64,000 bases of DNA from Nectonema munidae (lineage: Eukaryota > Nematomorpha > Nectonematoida > Nectonematidae). Positions 23,876 to 36,311 of the stretch are shown here, one piece after another. The DNA lies in NCBI GenBank assembly GCA_030549495.1, contig JAUIRK010000951.1, forward strand, positions 124,001-188,000, read 5' to 3'. The translations under genes and the position numbers were made by a program. Position 1 is the stretch's first letter. Each line of letters opens with the position of its first letter. Under the pieces are notes generated by a model. That model worked only from the letters and a program-made list of their open reading frames with translations. It made no database searches and was not told the DNA's origin.

Positions 23876-25790
23876 GTAAGAATCTTTGCTTTGTTCATTT
23901 TACTTGCTTTTATTTGAATCTTGTAATTGTAGCATTTTAGAAGTTAGGACACTTCGCACTTTTGATGTTGGGCAGAACTCCACAACGCAGCGTCCAGTGC
24001 TAATATCTGTTTCTAGGATGCCAGTTGGCGTTACAACTCATAATATAAACAAATTAGCCATCTTACTTCTTTGTGTCTATATACGATATGTTAAATTATA
24101 GCTCGCTGTAGCTGTAATCTGCTTGTTACTAAAAGAAAAATAACTAGGATTTGTATAAAAATTCGTTTTTAAAGAATTTTAGCTACTTTCTTATTAGAAC
24201 ATTAGAACTTAGGACATCACAATCTACAATCCGTTGTGTCAGTTTTTATCATGACTCTCTTCTTTTGAAGAATTCAAACGTTTTTACTGTTAGGTAGTGC
24301 TCTCGCGACCCGATTCTAACATTTTTAGAATCAAGTTAAACACTCATCTAAATATAGTTTATTTCACAAATTGTTGGTGTCAAGATAGATTGTACCTATC
24401 TCTAATTTGTATTTGAAATATATTTCGTTCTTATAAACTTGTAAACTGCTTAACATTCTTGCTACGCAGTACAAAAGGCCGTTCTAGCGTTTTTGTGGGA
24501 TGGAAACTCAACATACTAATCGGGATCAAGATATCCTTAATGATGGACTTGAACGTCACATATAATACTTTACTTAGCTTAAGGCATTGTGCACAGCTGT
24601 CCACGAGTACAACGTCAAAGCCATTATATCGCCCAGTTCTAAATGCCTTATCTTAAAGTAGGGACGTTAACATATAACGAAAAAAGCTATCTTATTTTTG
24701 TGCTAACTTATTCAAGTTATTTTTCTCCATAAAATTCAACTTTAAATGCCTGAATTAACCGTTTGAGGCAAAATAATGTCACTAATGACGCACGAATAAA
24801 ATTGTCTAATTTTAAATTTAATGAAAATTCATTAAAAAAGAAAAGAAGATGATTAATTTCCGAAAACCATTTTGCGAAAAAGGGTGAAAAGCTGACAAAA
24901 ATTAAAAAAATATTTACCGTATTGTGTGTTCACTTATATTGCATGTCCCTAAATTTTTTCATTCAAAAAGCGGCGTTTGCTATGCATATTGTGCTTCATG
25001 CGCATTTTTTGAGAGACGAATCACATTGAAAATGGCGATTTAATTGTTGGGTAATCCGGTAATTAAAAAATCATTAAAAAAAGAGCAATCTAAAATTTTT
25101 GATGTGTTAGAAAGGAGTTTGAGTATATGTCTAGTATAAGTTGAATTTATAATCTGCATCTTGTAGTGACATTTTTGAAAATTGTCAGCCTATATCAATT
25201 TTAAACGAATAAAATTTTTTGTATTTTTAACTACTTTTTAGCTATTTCAAAAGTAGGTATTTTATTTTTAAGATTTGGCAATTCTGTATTATATCTTTTA
25301 TGCTGCTGTTGATGATGATGATGATGATACTGAAGATAATTACGATAGCATTACTAGTGTAATATTTTAGTATAAAATCAAATTTTAGTCTACAAAAATA
25401 TTTTCATCCTTCTCAGCAAAGGATGATTCTTCTAAAAAAATTAGTAAATAGAAAGAAGTGTCCTAATTGGTTAAAGTGATGAAAACCTAATGTAAATGGA
25501 GATATGTCAAGACCATGCTCCATTTTAAGGACTTTGAATTCCTTGGATACAACAGTTTAAACAAATAATTATAATACTTTTTGATTTAAATAATATAAAA
25601 AAAATTTCTAACGTCTTTCTTTTTTCATATTATTTTTGAATAATTACAAACGCTTGATAACATTAAGCGATTCACGTATTGGAAAATATGAATCTTCTTT
25701 TTGAATGAATTTTCATCTTAAAGCAGACAATTTTTAATAATAAAATTAAAAATGGAAAATTGATTAATTATATACCATTTTCTATTTTAG
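23876..25790. other. Intron with a GC-richer block at 23.93-24.66 kb
   Basis: 23930-24660 is richer in GC and less simple than the flanks but shows no splice-bounded coding, inverted ends or protein I recognise; it may be an old element. A short TGA/GAT repeat lies at 25305-25330. Confidence 0.4.
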
Positions 25791-25951
25791 GAGTTGTTCA
25801 ACAAACTTTTGCTACAATTTTATCAAAAGTTAGAGCATCAGAATAACCTTTCTCCAAACATGAATGAAGTTTTCAAAAATGAAATGAACATGATGAAAAC
25901 GTTGTCCATCACATTCCGAACACTCTTACGAGCGTGCGATTCCTATTTAAA
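25791..25951 (+). CDS. UNC80: UNC80-like exon (phase 0 to 2)
   Basis: Fifty-three codons plus two bases: ELFNKLLLQFYQKLEHQNNL, then a Met-rich helix and LLRACDSYLK. The GTAGAG donor overlaps an apparent TAG stop, but splicing here gives perfect phase with the next exon, so the stop is not used. Confidence 0.6.
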
Positions 25952-26010
25952 GTAGAGCCTGTTTTTTCACTACAAATTCATTATTTTGTGATTTTGGCCA
26001 TTTTTATTAA

Positions 26011-26129
26011 CCCTTTAAGTCTGTCTGGTATTTGAAAATTAATCGTTTATTATCTTTTTCAATCTGTTTTTATGCACCTTAACAAACGATTTTTTATGAC
26101 ACACTAGCATACCATTCGGCCTGAAAGGG
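26011..26129. mobile_element. piggyBac-type MITE, 119 bp
   Basis: A TTAA flank followed by CCCTTTAAGTCTG; the right end CTGAAAGGG is followed by CTAA. Ends starting CCC at a TTAA site are typical for piggyBac-like elements. No gene inside. Confidence 0.5.
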
Positions 26130-26554
26130 CTAAACACAAACATAAATTGGTGATTGGGTCATTTCGGGTAAAATATTTTCTTTTGAATTTTTTCATAAAC
26201 TTTATATTGCTTATCTTTTATGCATTATTTGGATTTTAGATTATTTTCTCTAAGTTATTTATTTTAAATGATTCTTACAAAAGTCATATTATTTTTTTGT
26301 AATCTCTTAAAGTATGGACTTGGGAGTATAGAAGATAATTTTTGTTATCAATAAATTGTATTTTATCTTGAAGTATTACAAAATCAAAAATATGTCGATA
26401 AAATAGGTATACGTTCGAATACCTTATTTAACAAAAATAAATTAGCATTTTTCAATAAATTGAATCATTAGCATCAAACACAAATCACTTTATTTAATTT
26501 ACCTATGATTAAAATTTACAGTTTATTATTTTTTTTTTCAATATTATTTTTTAG

Positions 26555-26641
26555 ACAAAATTTTGGTGTTATTTCAAAAACCAAAGTGAATGTCCTAGAT
26601 GGCAAAATGAACCAAGATGATTTCGAAGACGATTTGCCAAA
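26555..26641 (+). CDS. UNC80: UNC80-like exon (phase 2 to 2)
   Basis: From TATTTTTTAG to GTAAGT: KQNFGVISKTKVNVLDGKMN then QDDFEDDLPK. This acid-ended loop is distinctive and would be a good probe for the family. One base completes a Lys at the start; two bases carry over to the next exon. Confidence 0.65.
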
Positions 26642-28885
26642 GTAAGTTGGTCGATCTGATTCGTACACCTATTTTCTTTTCAGTCAAATATAATTCATTA
26701 TTTAAAAAGTTTATCAAGTAATTTTTTTAATTCAAGTTTGATATAATAAAAAAATAAGAAGACGTTTCCTTCTTTTACATTTTGACATGTCTAAAACAGC
26801 AAAAATATTTTAAGTTCTAAATGATCCATTTTAAATTCTAAATTATTGTTTTAAGTTTTAAATTGTCGTTTTAAATTTGTTCTCAGCTATCGCAAGTAAG
26901 TAACGAAGATTGTGAAAGTTATACTGTACTTGCTTTGCTTTAGGTAATACACAAAAAAGGCAGATGGGTTTTATTTTAAATGAATAAATAAATTATATAT
27001 ACCTCATATGAGCAAATTTTAGGTCTAAATTGTATCCTATAATATATGGCAAAATACATTTTTAAGAATCAATGAAATACTCCAAATATTTACTCTATTT
27101 TTTATCCTTAATTTCTCCTGAAATAAATTTCTTTTTTCCTTCATTCCTTATTAGAAAAAAAATTTTGTCTTAACAAAATTTTTCATTATACAAAAAAAAG
27201 CCTTCATTCATTGTTTATTATATAATACCATTTTTTTGCAGTTTATCGAAAAAATATACCGATTTAAGATTATAAAATAATTCAATCATTATTATAAATA
27301 AAACAGCAAGCTGTTGCGTTATTATAGTAGAAAAAAGAAGAATTTATTGAACAAAATAATCTCAAAATAATACTCAAGTATTTTAAAAAATAGAAGTCTG
27401 CTCACCATTGGAAATAATGTTTCAACAGTCGTTAAAGTTGTATGGAAGTTTTGTAAGGGAAAAAAATAGGGAATGATATTTGAAAAAAATTTTTAATTGT
27501 TAGGACTAAAAAATATTTAGCGAATTTTTTAAATTTTTTGACTAAATGAATATGTTTTTCAAAAGAAATTCTAATTATTTGGTTGGATAGCAAACGCTAT
27601 TATAAAATACTTTCCATCAAAAAAATGTTTGTTTGATTTATTGACCTAAAAACTTCACAAAAAACAAAAAAATCGATAAAAAAATTAAAAAAAATAGTTT
27701 TGTGGTTTTTTGTGTTTGCAAAAAAAACAATTAAATTTTTCCTCTCTGGTTCTATTACTAACCAGCGGAATACCGTGAAGTTTAGGCAATAAATGGATAA
27801 AATATATTTTAATTCATGTTTCATCTTTAATATTTGTATCATTTTTCGTGTGTCTCTGTTTCCAGATGTTTTTGGTAGTGTGTAATATATTAAGGCTTTT
27901 AACAGTAAGCAAACATATTAAGTGTTGAAGATAACTCCAACACCCTAAACTTAATTGAGTTAAAATATTGAACAGTGCTGATTTCATTTATCTATAAACT
28001 ATATTGATACATTTTTACAAAATTATTAAATATCTTAATTTTAAAGTAAAAAAAGTCTATAACTAATTTTGAAGAATGTTTATCTATTTTTGGTTTCTTA
28101 TATGTTTTATATAAAGCGAAAGCCGACAATATACTTTATCTTCTTTGCCTCCCTCGCTTGGCCATGTAGGGCCTGAACGGCCATTCGTGTTTTGTCTGAA
28201 TGATTTTGAGAAAAATTACGGACAAATTAAAAAATAACTACCCTATAAATTTCAAAATATCTATTTAATTAAATTTTATAACATGAAAATTTTAAATTAA
28301 AAAAGATTTTTAAACTAAATTTAATTTATAAAATTCAAACATTTTTCATAATGTATTTTTCTTTCTAAAATTTTGAAGTTTTTTTGGAATAAATGAAAAA
28401 TAAGATTAGTTTTTCCATATTAATAAATTTATTAACATTGATTAGCTTGTCTATGCCAGTGAGTATGTTTAGGGTCAGTGTATCAATAACCCAAGGTCCT
28501 GATCTGAAACATCTCGTTACTCATAATTCTATTCAAGAGGGTTTTGGCAATAAAAATGATTCAAGATGTTCATCGTATATAACTCTATAACAAAAAACAA
28601 AATACAAAAATTAATATACACGACAACGTTTTTTACACCTTCGAATGAATTTTAGGCTATACGTCCTGTGATCTCATAATTTCATGGAAAAGATATTACA
28701 ACGAAGTTCTTATAAAATGCTATTTACAAATATATCCCCCCCTTATCTTTCTCTACGATAGCTGTCCATTTTATTTTCTAGAATTTCAAAAAATTTAATT
28801 CAAAATTTTTTGAATGATTAGAAGAAATACAATGAAAATAAAATAAAGTAGAAACTCATGTATAAAAAACTCATACTGTGTTATA
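26642..28885. other. Intron, no feature recognised
   Basis: AT-rich with many short T/A runs. Open frames in this stretch have no coding character. Confidence 0.5.
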
Positions 28886-28893
28886 GTTCTGAT

Positions 28894-29161
28894 CAGTGGC
28901 GCATCCAGAAATTTCTTATAGGGAGGCCGAAATCTATTTAATTTTTTTGCAATTTTGCTAAGAGTCTTCAGAGAATACGACAGCTGTATTATGTCTTTTA
29001 GAATCACTAATTACCTATGTTTTCATATTTTTAACATGTAATCAACAACCGACAAGTATTGTTTTAGGAAAAAGCTAAATTAGTAAGGGTAATTTTGGAA
29101 GTCATTTTTCATAGGCGGAGCCTAGGCCCATGAGCCCCCCTCCCCCTTGGATCCGCCACTG
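28894..29161. mobile_element. hAT-type MITE with perfect 8-bp duplication, 268 bp
   Basis: Flanked by GTTCTGAT at 28886-28893 and 29162-29169. Ends are CAGTGGCGCATCCAG and TTGGATCCGCCACTG. A GC-rich CCCCCCTCCCCC block lies beside the right end. No gene. Both bounds are exact. Confidence 0.9.
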
Positions 29162-29169
29162 GTTCTGAT

Positions 29170-30592
29170 ATATTATTACTCTGAACTAAGATAAAAAATG
29201 CTTATCTTTTATCTAAAATATTTAAGTTTTCAATTTCCTAAATAAATGGTCTTACTTAAAAAAATTTTAAAAATATACATCATTGTAACAATTTTAAAGA
29301 AATATGTTATGTTGATTATATAGAAAACAACTTTGAATATTTTTATATTAATTGCCCATTTGACATCGTCATTTTTGGTAGATCCGCAATCCTACCTTGA
29401 TACCTACAAATTCGGTACGATTTCTTGAGGTTTTTGATTTCGAGATAAATTTTCCTAAACTTTTCTGCAAAGAGATAACTTTGAAATAATTGTCATTCTA
29501 TACCAATATCACCACTACTTTTTGTCCAAGATATGTAAGTATTAGCTAATAATAATGATTGCAGTTTAAATTATCTTACAAATATCATAATTATTGCGAT
29601 AAATTACAACTAGATAGTTATACCCTGCACCCATCGGCCAGTCTCAGATGTCCTTTCATTTTATTTATCGTTCATAATTTTTGATTCATATTACATTTTA
29701 GTATCCTGCTTTTTTTGTCCAAAAGTATGAACACATTTACTGAACATGCTCACATGAATCACATTAAATGTTCAAAAAAATTGATATAGAAGGAGCGCTA
29801 TGACTAAAAAAATTTTAAAAATTATTATCAATATAAAACTATTTCTGCAGAATATCCAAAAAGCGATCTTTGAGTAAAAGCATCCTGTTATAAGTTAAGC
29901 CATTTGTGTGTCATATTAGATCATAAAAAAACGAATAAATCTTATTTTGAACCTCATATATTTCCTTTCAATAATAGTTTTCAAAAAAGGAGCTCTCATT
30001 ACTATAGAAGTTATCTAAATTAAATACTTTGATCTTCAAATCCAAGCATACATAAATTCAAATGTAACCAATGAGTTTCTGTGGACTATCTGTTTTCAAC
30101 ACTAGCTCAAACTAGCCCCATCATTTAAAAAAGAAAAAAAATTAAAAAGACTAAAGACCATAACATTTTTGTTAATTTTAAAATATGAAATAAAAAACTT
30201 TGTTATTATGAAAATGTTATTTATAAAATTTATATTCATCAATTATTATTTCAATGATTTTAAGTCAAAAGAAAATTAGAAAATAAAGTTCATGTTGTTT
30301 CTAGGCGTTAAGTAAAGTTTAATTTATTTATAGATGGCATTAAATAAATTTTATTTGTTTTCACTCATATGTGGCACCTTATTATTTTGATGAAGTAATC
30401 CATTTTATTTAATTCTTTTGGATCTAAAAATTGTAGATAAACCAAAATTAATAAAACGGCTTCTAGAGGCCCAATACTGCCATGCGAAGTGGTAAGAAAT
30501 TGCGGCCATGCTAGGGTTAAGCATTTTACGCTTGATAAGCTTATAAAAGATTGACTAGCAGGAGTTTCATAATTTTCAATGTTATTATTCAG
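29170..30592. other. Intron, no feature recognised
   Basis: AT-rich; nothing beyond short simple repeats. Confidence 0.5.
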
Positions 30593-30812
30593 AGCTCATG
30601 AAGGATATTCAAAGAAAAGTTGTGAAATGAAGTTGGGAGACAACAAAGACTTCTACAAAAAGTACTTACTTCCTCGCTCCTCAATCCTCGAAATATTTGG
30701 ACACTTCATTTCCTTTTGTTCACGCAGAACCAAGTTGTTCATCTCCAACAAAGTCGTAGAAAACATCTCGAGATCTTCTTATGCTGAAGACTTTGACAAA
30801 AATATTCACTGG
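30593..30812 (+). CDS. UNC80: UNC80-like exon, longest one (phase 2 to 0)
   Basis: After TTATTCAG one base completes Lys, then AHEGYSKKSCEMKLGDNKDF, a YLLPRSSILEIFGHFISFCS helix, and a tail ending EDFDKNIHW before GTATTT. Seventy-three codons without a stop in DNA that is otherwise full of them. From memory it matches the UNC80 segment that precedes the 'LAEIA' helix. Confidence 0.65.
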
Positions 30813-31045
30813 GTATTTTTTTCTTAACATTTTCAAAATTTCAAATTATTATTCGACGTATAACTACAGCGTACTTTTAAACCCAAACCTCACTATGCTA
30901 AAATTCCTTTTTTTCCTAAAGTTTTTATTGAATGATACCAAGCTCTTTTCATGGGCCATATATCCATCCTACAAACCGCATCATTTTATTTTCTTCACTG
31001 TCTTTTGTTCACATATTTTGGTTGTTGTGCTGTATATATCGATAG

Positions 31046-31084
31046 CTTGGCAAAGCTTTGGAGACATTTCCTATGCAGAGAAGC
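31046..31084 (+). CDS. Possible small exon (phase 0 to 0)
   Basis: After ATATCGATAG the frame LGKALETFPMQRS runs to a weak GTGCCA donor. Its base composition is coding-like and insertion keeps phase between the exons at 30593 and 32655. The weak donor keeps confidence low. Confidence 0.3.
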
Positions 31085-31847
31085 GTGCCAACTATATAGT
31101 ATATAAAGTTGGAAAATTTTAAACACTTGTAACTTTTCTAGAGGTCATTAAAAAACAACCAAACTTGACATATGTATTAAGAAGAAAAAGTTTTTGATTG
31201 TATCAAATTTTTATCAAGTTTCATTGAATCTTGTTAAAATTAGAAGACATTGAAATTTTTTAAAAAAAGTGATATAACTTAGCTAGGTTTTATTTAGAAA
31301 AAAATAATTTTTCGTTGTCAATTGAGACTTTTATTTACCCATGATAGAGGGTAAAATTCAAGCATTTCAATGCCTGGAAAATGTATATTTTTAATGAGCT
31401 TTCTTCTCTATATTTATTTTTTTTCTTACGCCTTATGTCTGTTGTTATTTATCACTGTCGCGTTTCATGCATATTGTTTTTGAAGCAAGTACTTATTATG
31501 CACAAGTGTTGTTGATCTTATTGTTCTCATGCTTCGCAATCAACCCAACTTTGCACTCAATCTACTAATATTGGTCAAATATTTTAAGGTCTGTAACTTT
31601 CGCATTTCTCAACCAAATTAAACGTGTGATACACCAAATGAAAGCTCATGTCATGAATTTTATTGTCGTGCAAATTAATTTGTTTTAAAATTGGTGTTTG
31701 AAAATTTTGATGTTTGCTTAACCGATTAAACCATGAGTTTGATTTTCGTGATTGCCATTTCATCACTGGGTTTCAAACAAATTATTTTCATTTTAATCCA
31801 AACTTATTTATTTGTTGAAATCTCAATAGGGTCTGATATTTTTTACA

Positions 31848-32546
31848 TAACCACGTAGGGGTAGTTCTTTAGAGGCATTTCAATGAAATCTACCTCTAAA
31901 TTTTGATTTTGGTATATTGAAGAAGTGATATAAAATTATTCGGAGGCAAATTAACCCCTGTGATATTGAAGATTGAATGACATACTATGATAGTTTAAAT
32001 TTAAGACTAGTTTAGAATGATTTTTTTTTATTCTATCCACTTTTTGTGTTAATTAATTATCAAATTCCAGACTTCATTCGGTTATTTTTATATCAAATTT
32101 GTTAAATAAAATAGACAACAGCAAACAACTATAGAAAGTAAAAAATAAAAGAATGAAAAATTGCGTTTGCCCCCCTAACAACATTACTTATAAGGATGCA
32201 ATATGCCTTAAAATATTGAAAACTTATAACGAAATTCAAAAAGTAATAACTATTTTAGATTAAAGTGATTTAGGGAGGCAAAAGCGATTTTTCATTCTTC
32301 TATTTTTTTTTACTTTCTATAGTTTTCTGTTGTCTATTTTATTCAACATATTTGATGAATACAAAAAGTAGATAGAATAAAAAAAATAAATCATTCTAAA
32401 CTATCATAGTATGCCATTCAATCTTCAATATTACAGGGGTTAATTTGCCCCCGAATAATTTTATATCACTTCTTCACTATACCAAAAGCAAAATTTAGAA
32501 GGAGATTTCATTGAAATGCCTCCAAAGAACTACCCACTACCTGGTT
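31848..32546. mobile_element. Foldback element, about 700 bp
   Basis: Two long inverted arms (about 31848-32165 and 32285-32546) pair along most of their length, for example GGTAGTTCTTTAGAGGCATT against AATGCCTCCAAAGAACTACC. The loop is about 120 bp. No gene. Ends TAACCA/TGGTTA; no clear target duplication. Confidence 0.85.
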
Positions 32547-32654
32547 AAGTAAAGATATATATATATAGATATTTTTCCCATAATATTTTTTTCAATCATT
32601 CTGCTTATGTAAATAAATTTCTTTTACTCTACTTTAATTGCTTTGTTTATTTAG

Positions 32655-32731
32655 AAATTGGCCGAAATAGCTAACACTCTTCTCAAAGCTTCAATCTATG
32701 AAAAAAGTCATTTTTGTTATGGACTTGAAAT
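32655..32731 (+). CDS. UNC80: UNC80-like exon (phase 0 to 2)
   Basis: From GTTTATTTAG to GTACTG: KLAEIANTLLKASIYEKSHF then CYGLE. From memory UNC80 has a LAEIAHxLLKxxPYD helix followed by an Arg-Gly-Leu-Gln turn, which this parallels. An alternative donor at 32707 would break phase with the next exon; the chosen one keeps it. Confidence 0.65.
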
Positions 32732-32799
32732 GTACTGCACTTTAGAATTGCTATTTGATGCTCGATCTTGATGTGTTTTATTTTTTCTCATTTTTAAAG

Positions 32800-32923
32800 A
32801 TACTTAAAAGAAATTATGCCTATGCTGGATTGGTCTTCAGACACATACAGGCCAATACTGAACTTCATTTTCAAAAAGTTGGACAAGATGTTTAGCATTC
32901 TTCTCAAAAAGAAAGGCATAAAA
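32800..32923 (+). CDS. UNC80: UNC80-like exon (phase 2 to 0)
   Basis: One base completes Ile, then YLKEIMPMLDWSSDTYRPIL, then a helix NFIFKKLDKMFSILLKKKGI and K before GTATTT. The Pro-x-x-Asp-Trp turn followed by a helix with LDKxF is the feature that most strongly recalls UNC80. Confidence 0.7.
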
Positions 32924-33363
32924 GTATTTTTATTTGTGTGTGTGTGGGTTGCTAACCCTCCTTTATTCAAATTCAAAGTCCCTTATTTTCAGTTGTCGTT
33001 TATTTATGTTATAAACGACGCTACCATTTGTTTTTTATTATCTTTATGATTTTATTTTTTTTTCATATTTTTATAGATATTTCATTTACAACGCGTAAAA
33101 AGTTTTATTTATTATTATTAAAGATATAATTGTGTGATGTTATTTTAATGGAAACCATTCCAAAAAAGACTTTAGCACTTACAACGAAATATGTAAACAT
33201 GAATATGAGTCCATGATTAAAATTTTCAAAGCTTTTTATTTTTAAATTTGGATATAACAATTTTTTTCAATTTATTTATATATTATATATACATATGTTC
33301 TGCTTTTTTACATTTTTATTGAAAGTTTTTAAATTCTCATAATATTGATACTTGTTTTTTTAG

Positions 33364-33403
33364 ACTAACTCAGATTTAAATGTTATGTCAGCTGTAATTT
33401 TTG
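33364..33403 (+). CDS. UNC80: UNC80-like exon (phase 0 to 1)
   Basis: Thirteen codons, TNSDLNVMSAVIF, between TTTTTTAG and GTAAGT. The 53-bp intron that follows is the shortest in the gene. From memory the family has an Asn-Thr-Asp followed by a small helix here. Confidence 0.65.
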
Positions 33404-33456
33404 GTAAGTTTTTTCCTGTACGCATCATACATCTCAACTATTTAGTTTGATTTTAG

Positions 33457-33512
33457 GGATTTTGGTGTCTATGCGAAACTATCCCTTTATTGCCCATTTG
33501 CCTAACATAAAA
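33457..33512 (+). CDS. UNC80: UNC80-like exon (phase 1 to 0)
   Basis: Two bases complete Gly, then ILVSMRNYPFIAHLPNIK to GTAATA. The Pro-Phe-Ile-Ala-His-Leu-Pro turn is, from memory, conserved in UNC80. Confidence 0.7.
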
Positions 33513-33702
33513 GTAATATAATTTATACTTAAACTTCATTCTATTCTTTAAATAAGAATGGTATATTTAGTATACAAAATTCTTCTCTTTTTTCACTTAA
33601 CTCATTGTTTATAGACTGAGGAGCAGCCAGGAGGGTGGAAGCAAAAAATGCATCTGCCCCCTCTTTAGATCAAAGAATAACTTTTAATGAGGAGATGTTC
33701 AT

Positions 33703-35301
33703 TAGAGTGACAAATCAAAACAGTAACATAATTTGTCACTCTTAAAATAGAAAGAGTGACAAATCAAAAGAGTGACATAATTTGTCACTCTTAAAAGAGC
33801 GAAAAATCAAAAGAGTTTTTTTATAAGGATAGGTAGGTAAGTAAAACTTTTGAATTTTTGTATATTTTGTCATTATATTGACATGTCACTCTTTTGAATT
33901 TTTTTATATTTTGTCACTCTTTGTCATGTATTTTCATATCTTTCTGCTCGCAAACAGTGTGTATCGGTGAATAATTCTCTTTCGTCTTTCACTCCTATCC
34001 GATCAGGTGTACCACAGGGCTCTGTTTTATCTCCCCTATTGTTTAGTCTCTATGTAAATGATATTTTTGATGTATCAAGTATATTTTCCTTTGTTCTCTA
34101 TGCTGATAACTTCTGTGGCTATTTCCCACTTTCCTGTATTAAAAAAGATAATTGTATCAATATTAACATGTTTTTATATAATCTAAACCTATTTTATGCT
34201 TGGTGCACGAATAATGATTTGAAAATTAACTATGTAAAATCTAAAGCAATGGTTGTATCCATGAAAAACAGTGTAAATGAAGACTTTCTATCCAAAGCAC
34301 GTTTCAACATAATCAATAAGTTTAATCTACTTGGGCTTGTGCTTGACAATAAGCTAAGCTTTTCCCATCATGTTAATATGGTTTCAAATAAATTGAGCCA
34401 AATTATTGGAGTTTTTCATCGCACAAAACATATCTTTCCTACGAATATCAAGCTCCTTCTTTACAAAACTCTGTTCTTGCCACACATTCAGTATAGCCTC
34501 ATAAACTGGTACCCAAGCGGTAAAAATCCTATTGAGATTTTACAAAAGCGTGCTCTCAGAAATGTTTTCAATCTCAAATACAACTCACACACAGAACCTA
34601 TCTTCAAAATTCACTATCTACTCAAACTGAATGATCTCTTCAATCTTAAAGTTGCTTGCTTTTTGCATAAAAACATCAATAACAGACCACATGGACTCTT
34701 CAGCAAATTTCTACAATATAATGATAATATAAAGCACGAAACCCGAAAAGCACACGATCCTTTGCCTGTGTTTTTCCGACTCTCAACTTCTACTGTGTCA
34801 GTCAGATACAAAACAAATTTACTTCACAAACAATTTCCTTTTCTCTTTCAAGACCCCAGTTTATCTGTGAAAACCTTCAAAAAAATTTGGAAAAATTTTT
34901 TCATTTCTTCCTATAGCCATTATACCTATTGTGACAGAAACTGCTATGTCTGCTCTACTTCCTAATTTTATTATTTGACTCTACAACAATATTCCACTTT
35001 GTTTCCGTGAGCAATGCTTTGAACTCGTGTCCTCGATGCTTCATTTTTCTACCCTATCCTTGAAAGTCTGTGTTTAATCCTAACTGCGGCCTCCTGGCTT
35101 TTGGATCTTCACAAAATTACCTACATTATTTTCATACTGTTTCGATAATTTGGTTCAGTTGTTTTTATCATACTTTTCTCATGCGTAAACTTTCATTTGT
35201 AAATAAATAAATAAATAAATAAATGTCCCTCTTTTGAATTTTTTTATATTTTGTCACTCTTTTGTCATGTCACTCACTCTTTTGATTTGTCACTCTTTTG
35301 A
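33703..35301. mobile_element. Inverted-repeat element split by a LINE
   Basis: AGAGTGACAAATCAAAA and its inverted partner CTTTTGATTTGTCACTCT recur at both sides (33704-33800 and 35271-35301), with further TGTCACTCTTTT copies between. The LINE at 33930 interrupts it. Bounds are approximate because the repeat is internally palindromic. Confidence 0.5.
33930..35224 (+). mobile_element. 5'-truncated LINE (CR1/Jockey-like) with AAAT tail
   Basis: The open frame 33967-34965 begins in the reverse transcriptase just before [20 protein letters not shown] and runs through a complete C-terminal region. The catalytic box is YADN rather than YADD. Upstream RT and endonuclease are absent. The 3' tail is (AAAT)n at 35201-35224. 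About 47 bp before the 5' junction (33883-33929) recur just after the tail (35223-35270), so an unusually long target duplication is visible. The 332-codon frame is uninterrupted, suggesting a fairly recent insertion. Confidence 0.85.
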
Positions 35302-36269
35302 TAATAAGTAATAACCCATTTTAATGACAATCAAAAATATAATACTAGATAAAACAATGTTTCTCTAACGTGATATTCTTCGGATTTTCTTACATCATCC
35401 ATCATTATCATCTCATCACATTTATAGTGCTTTCTTCGCTTCAAATTGTGCAAAAGTTTGATTTTGCAGTTTTTTTTAAATTTTTGACTGTTTAGGGAAC
35501 ATTTCTTCTTGGTTTTCTTCATTTCCAACCTATTTCCCATAATCGCCATTATATAGCTATTTTGAAGTTTAGTTTAGAAGTTTTTTTTATTTTAATTTAA
35601 ATGTGTTTCTTTCTACAAATTAATTAAAACGAATTTATAAGTATTTACATTAAAAATTAGAATATAAAAAAGACGCATTTAATTCAGGCCAAAATCGCCT
35701 CTTAGAACCATATTTTCCTATACCTCTATCATATATCAAGTGTGTGCTGTGTAAAAGAAAATATCCATGATAAAAAGAAATCAATTTATCACTAGGGGAA
35801 TAATATCAGGAATTTAGTGTTTGGGCGCATGCGATTTCTTTTTTTGCCCTAAAATCAACATAAAATATCATTTTAATTGAATTTCTTCATGTTAGAAAAA
35901 TTATTTGTGTTATTGCGCCCACTGTAAGAAGTATGAAGTCAATAAGTGTCACTTATGAACTTATAACCTTCCTTTTCCAGCCAGTGCTACATAACAACGT
36001 GAGATGGTATATTTCATAGCATCTAAGACTATTCGTTATCAACTCTTAGTAGAAAAAAATTTGTTTGTTCCATTTTTATCTGACAAAAATATACTCCAAA
36101 TGGGCTGCAACAGCTTGGGTTGCTTTCCTTGCACAGATTTTTGTCATCTCATGCTATTTCTGATAATACAAGTCTGAAATTTATGATGTCATGTATTTCA
36201 CATTAATTTTACTGAAAATTAGGAAAATGCTCTTATGTGATTTTCAATTTTTTTTTTTTCAATATTTAG
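35302..36269. other. Intron, no feature recognised
   Basis: AT-rich without coding blocks or terminal repeats. Confidence 0.5.
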
Positions 36270-36311
36270 AGAAAACTTGTATCCATGCAAAAAACAATGA
36301 TAAACACATAT
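36270..36311 (+). CDS. UNC80: Probable UNC80-like exon (phase 0 to 0)
   Basis: After a long T-rich tract and ATATTTAG the frame reads RKLVSMQKTMINTY to a GTATAA donor. It continues the previous exon well: from memory the family has Lys-x-Leu-Val-Ser-Val-Cys here. The next exon needs phase 2, so one small exon is still missing between 36312 and 36780. Confidence 0.45.

Noticed and set aside
30781-31122. 113-codon frame overlapping the exon at 30593
   Set aside because: Different frame from the exon and no sign of selection; only the small block 31046-31084 was kept as a possible exon.
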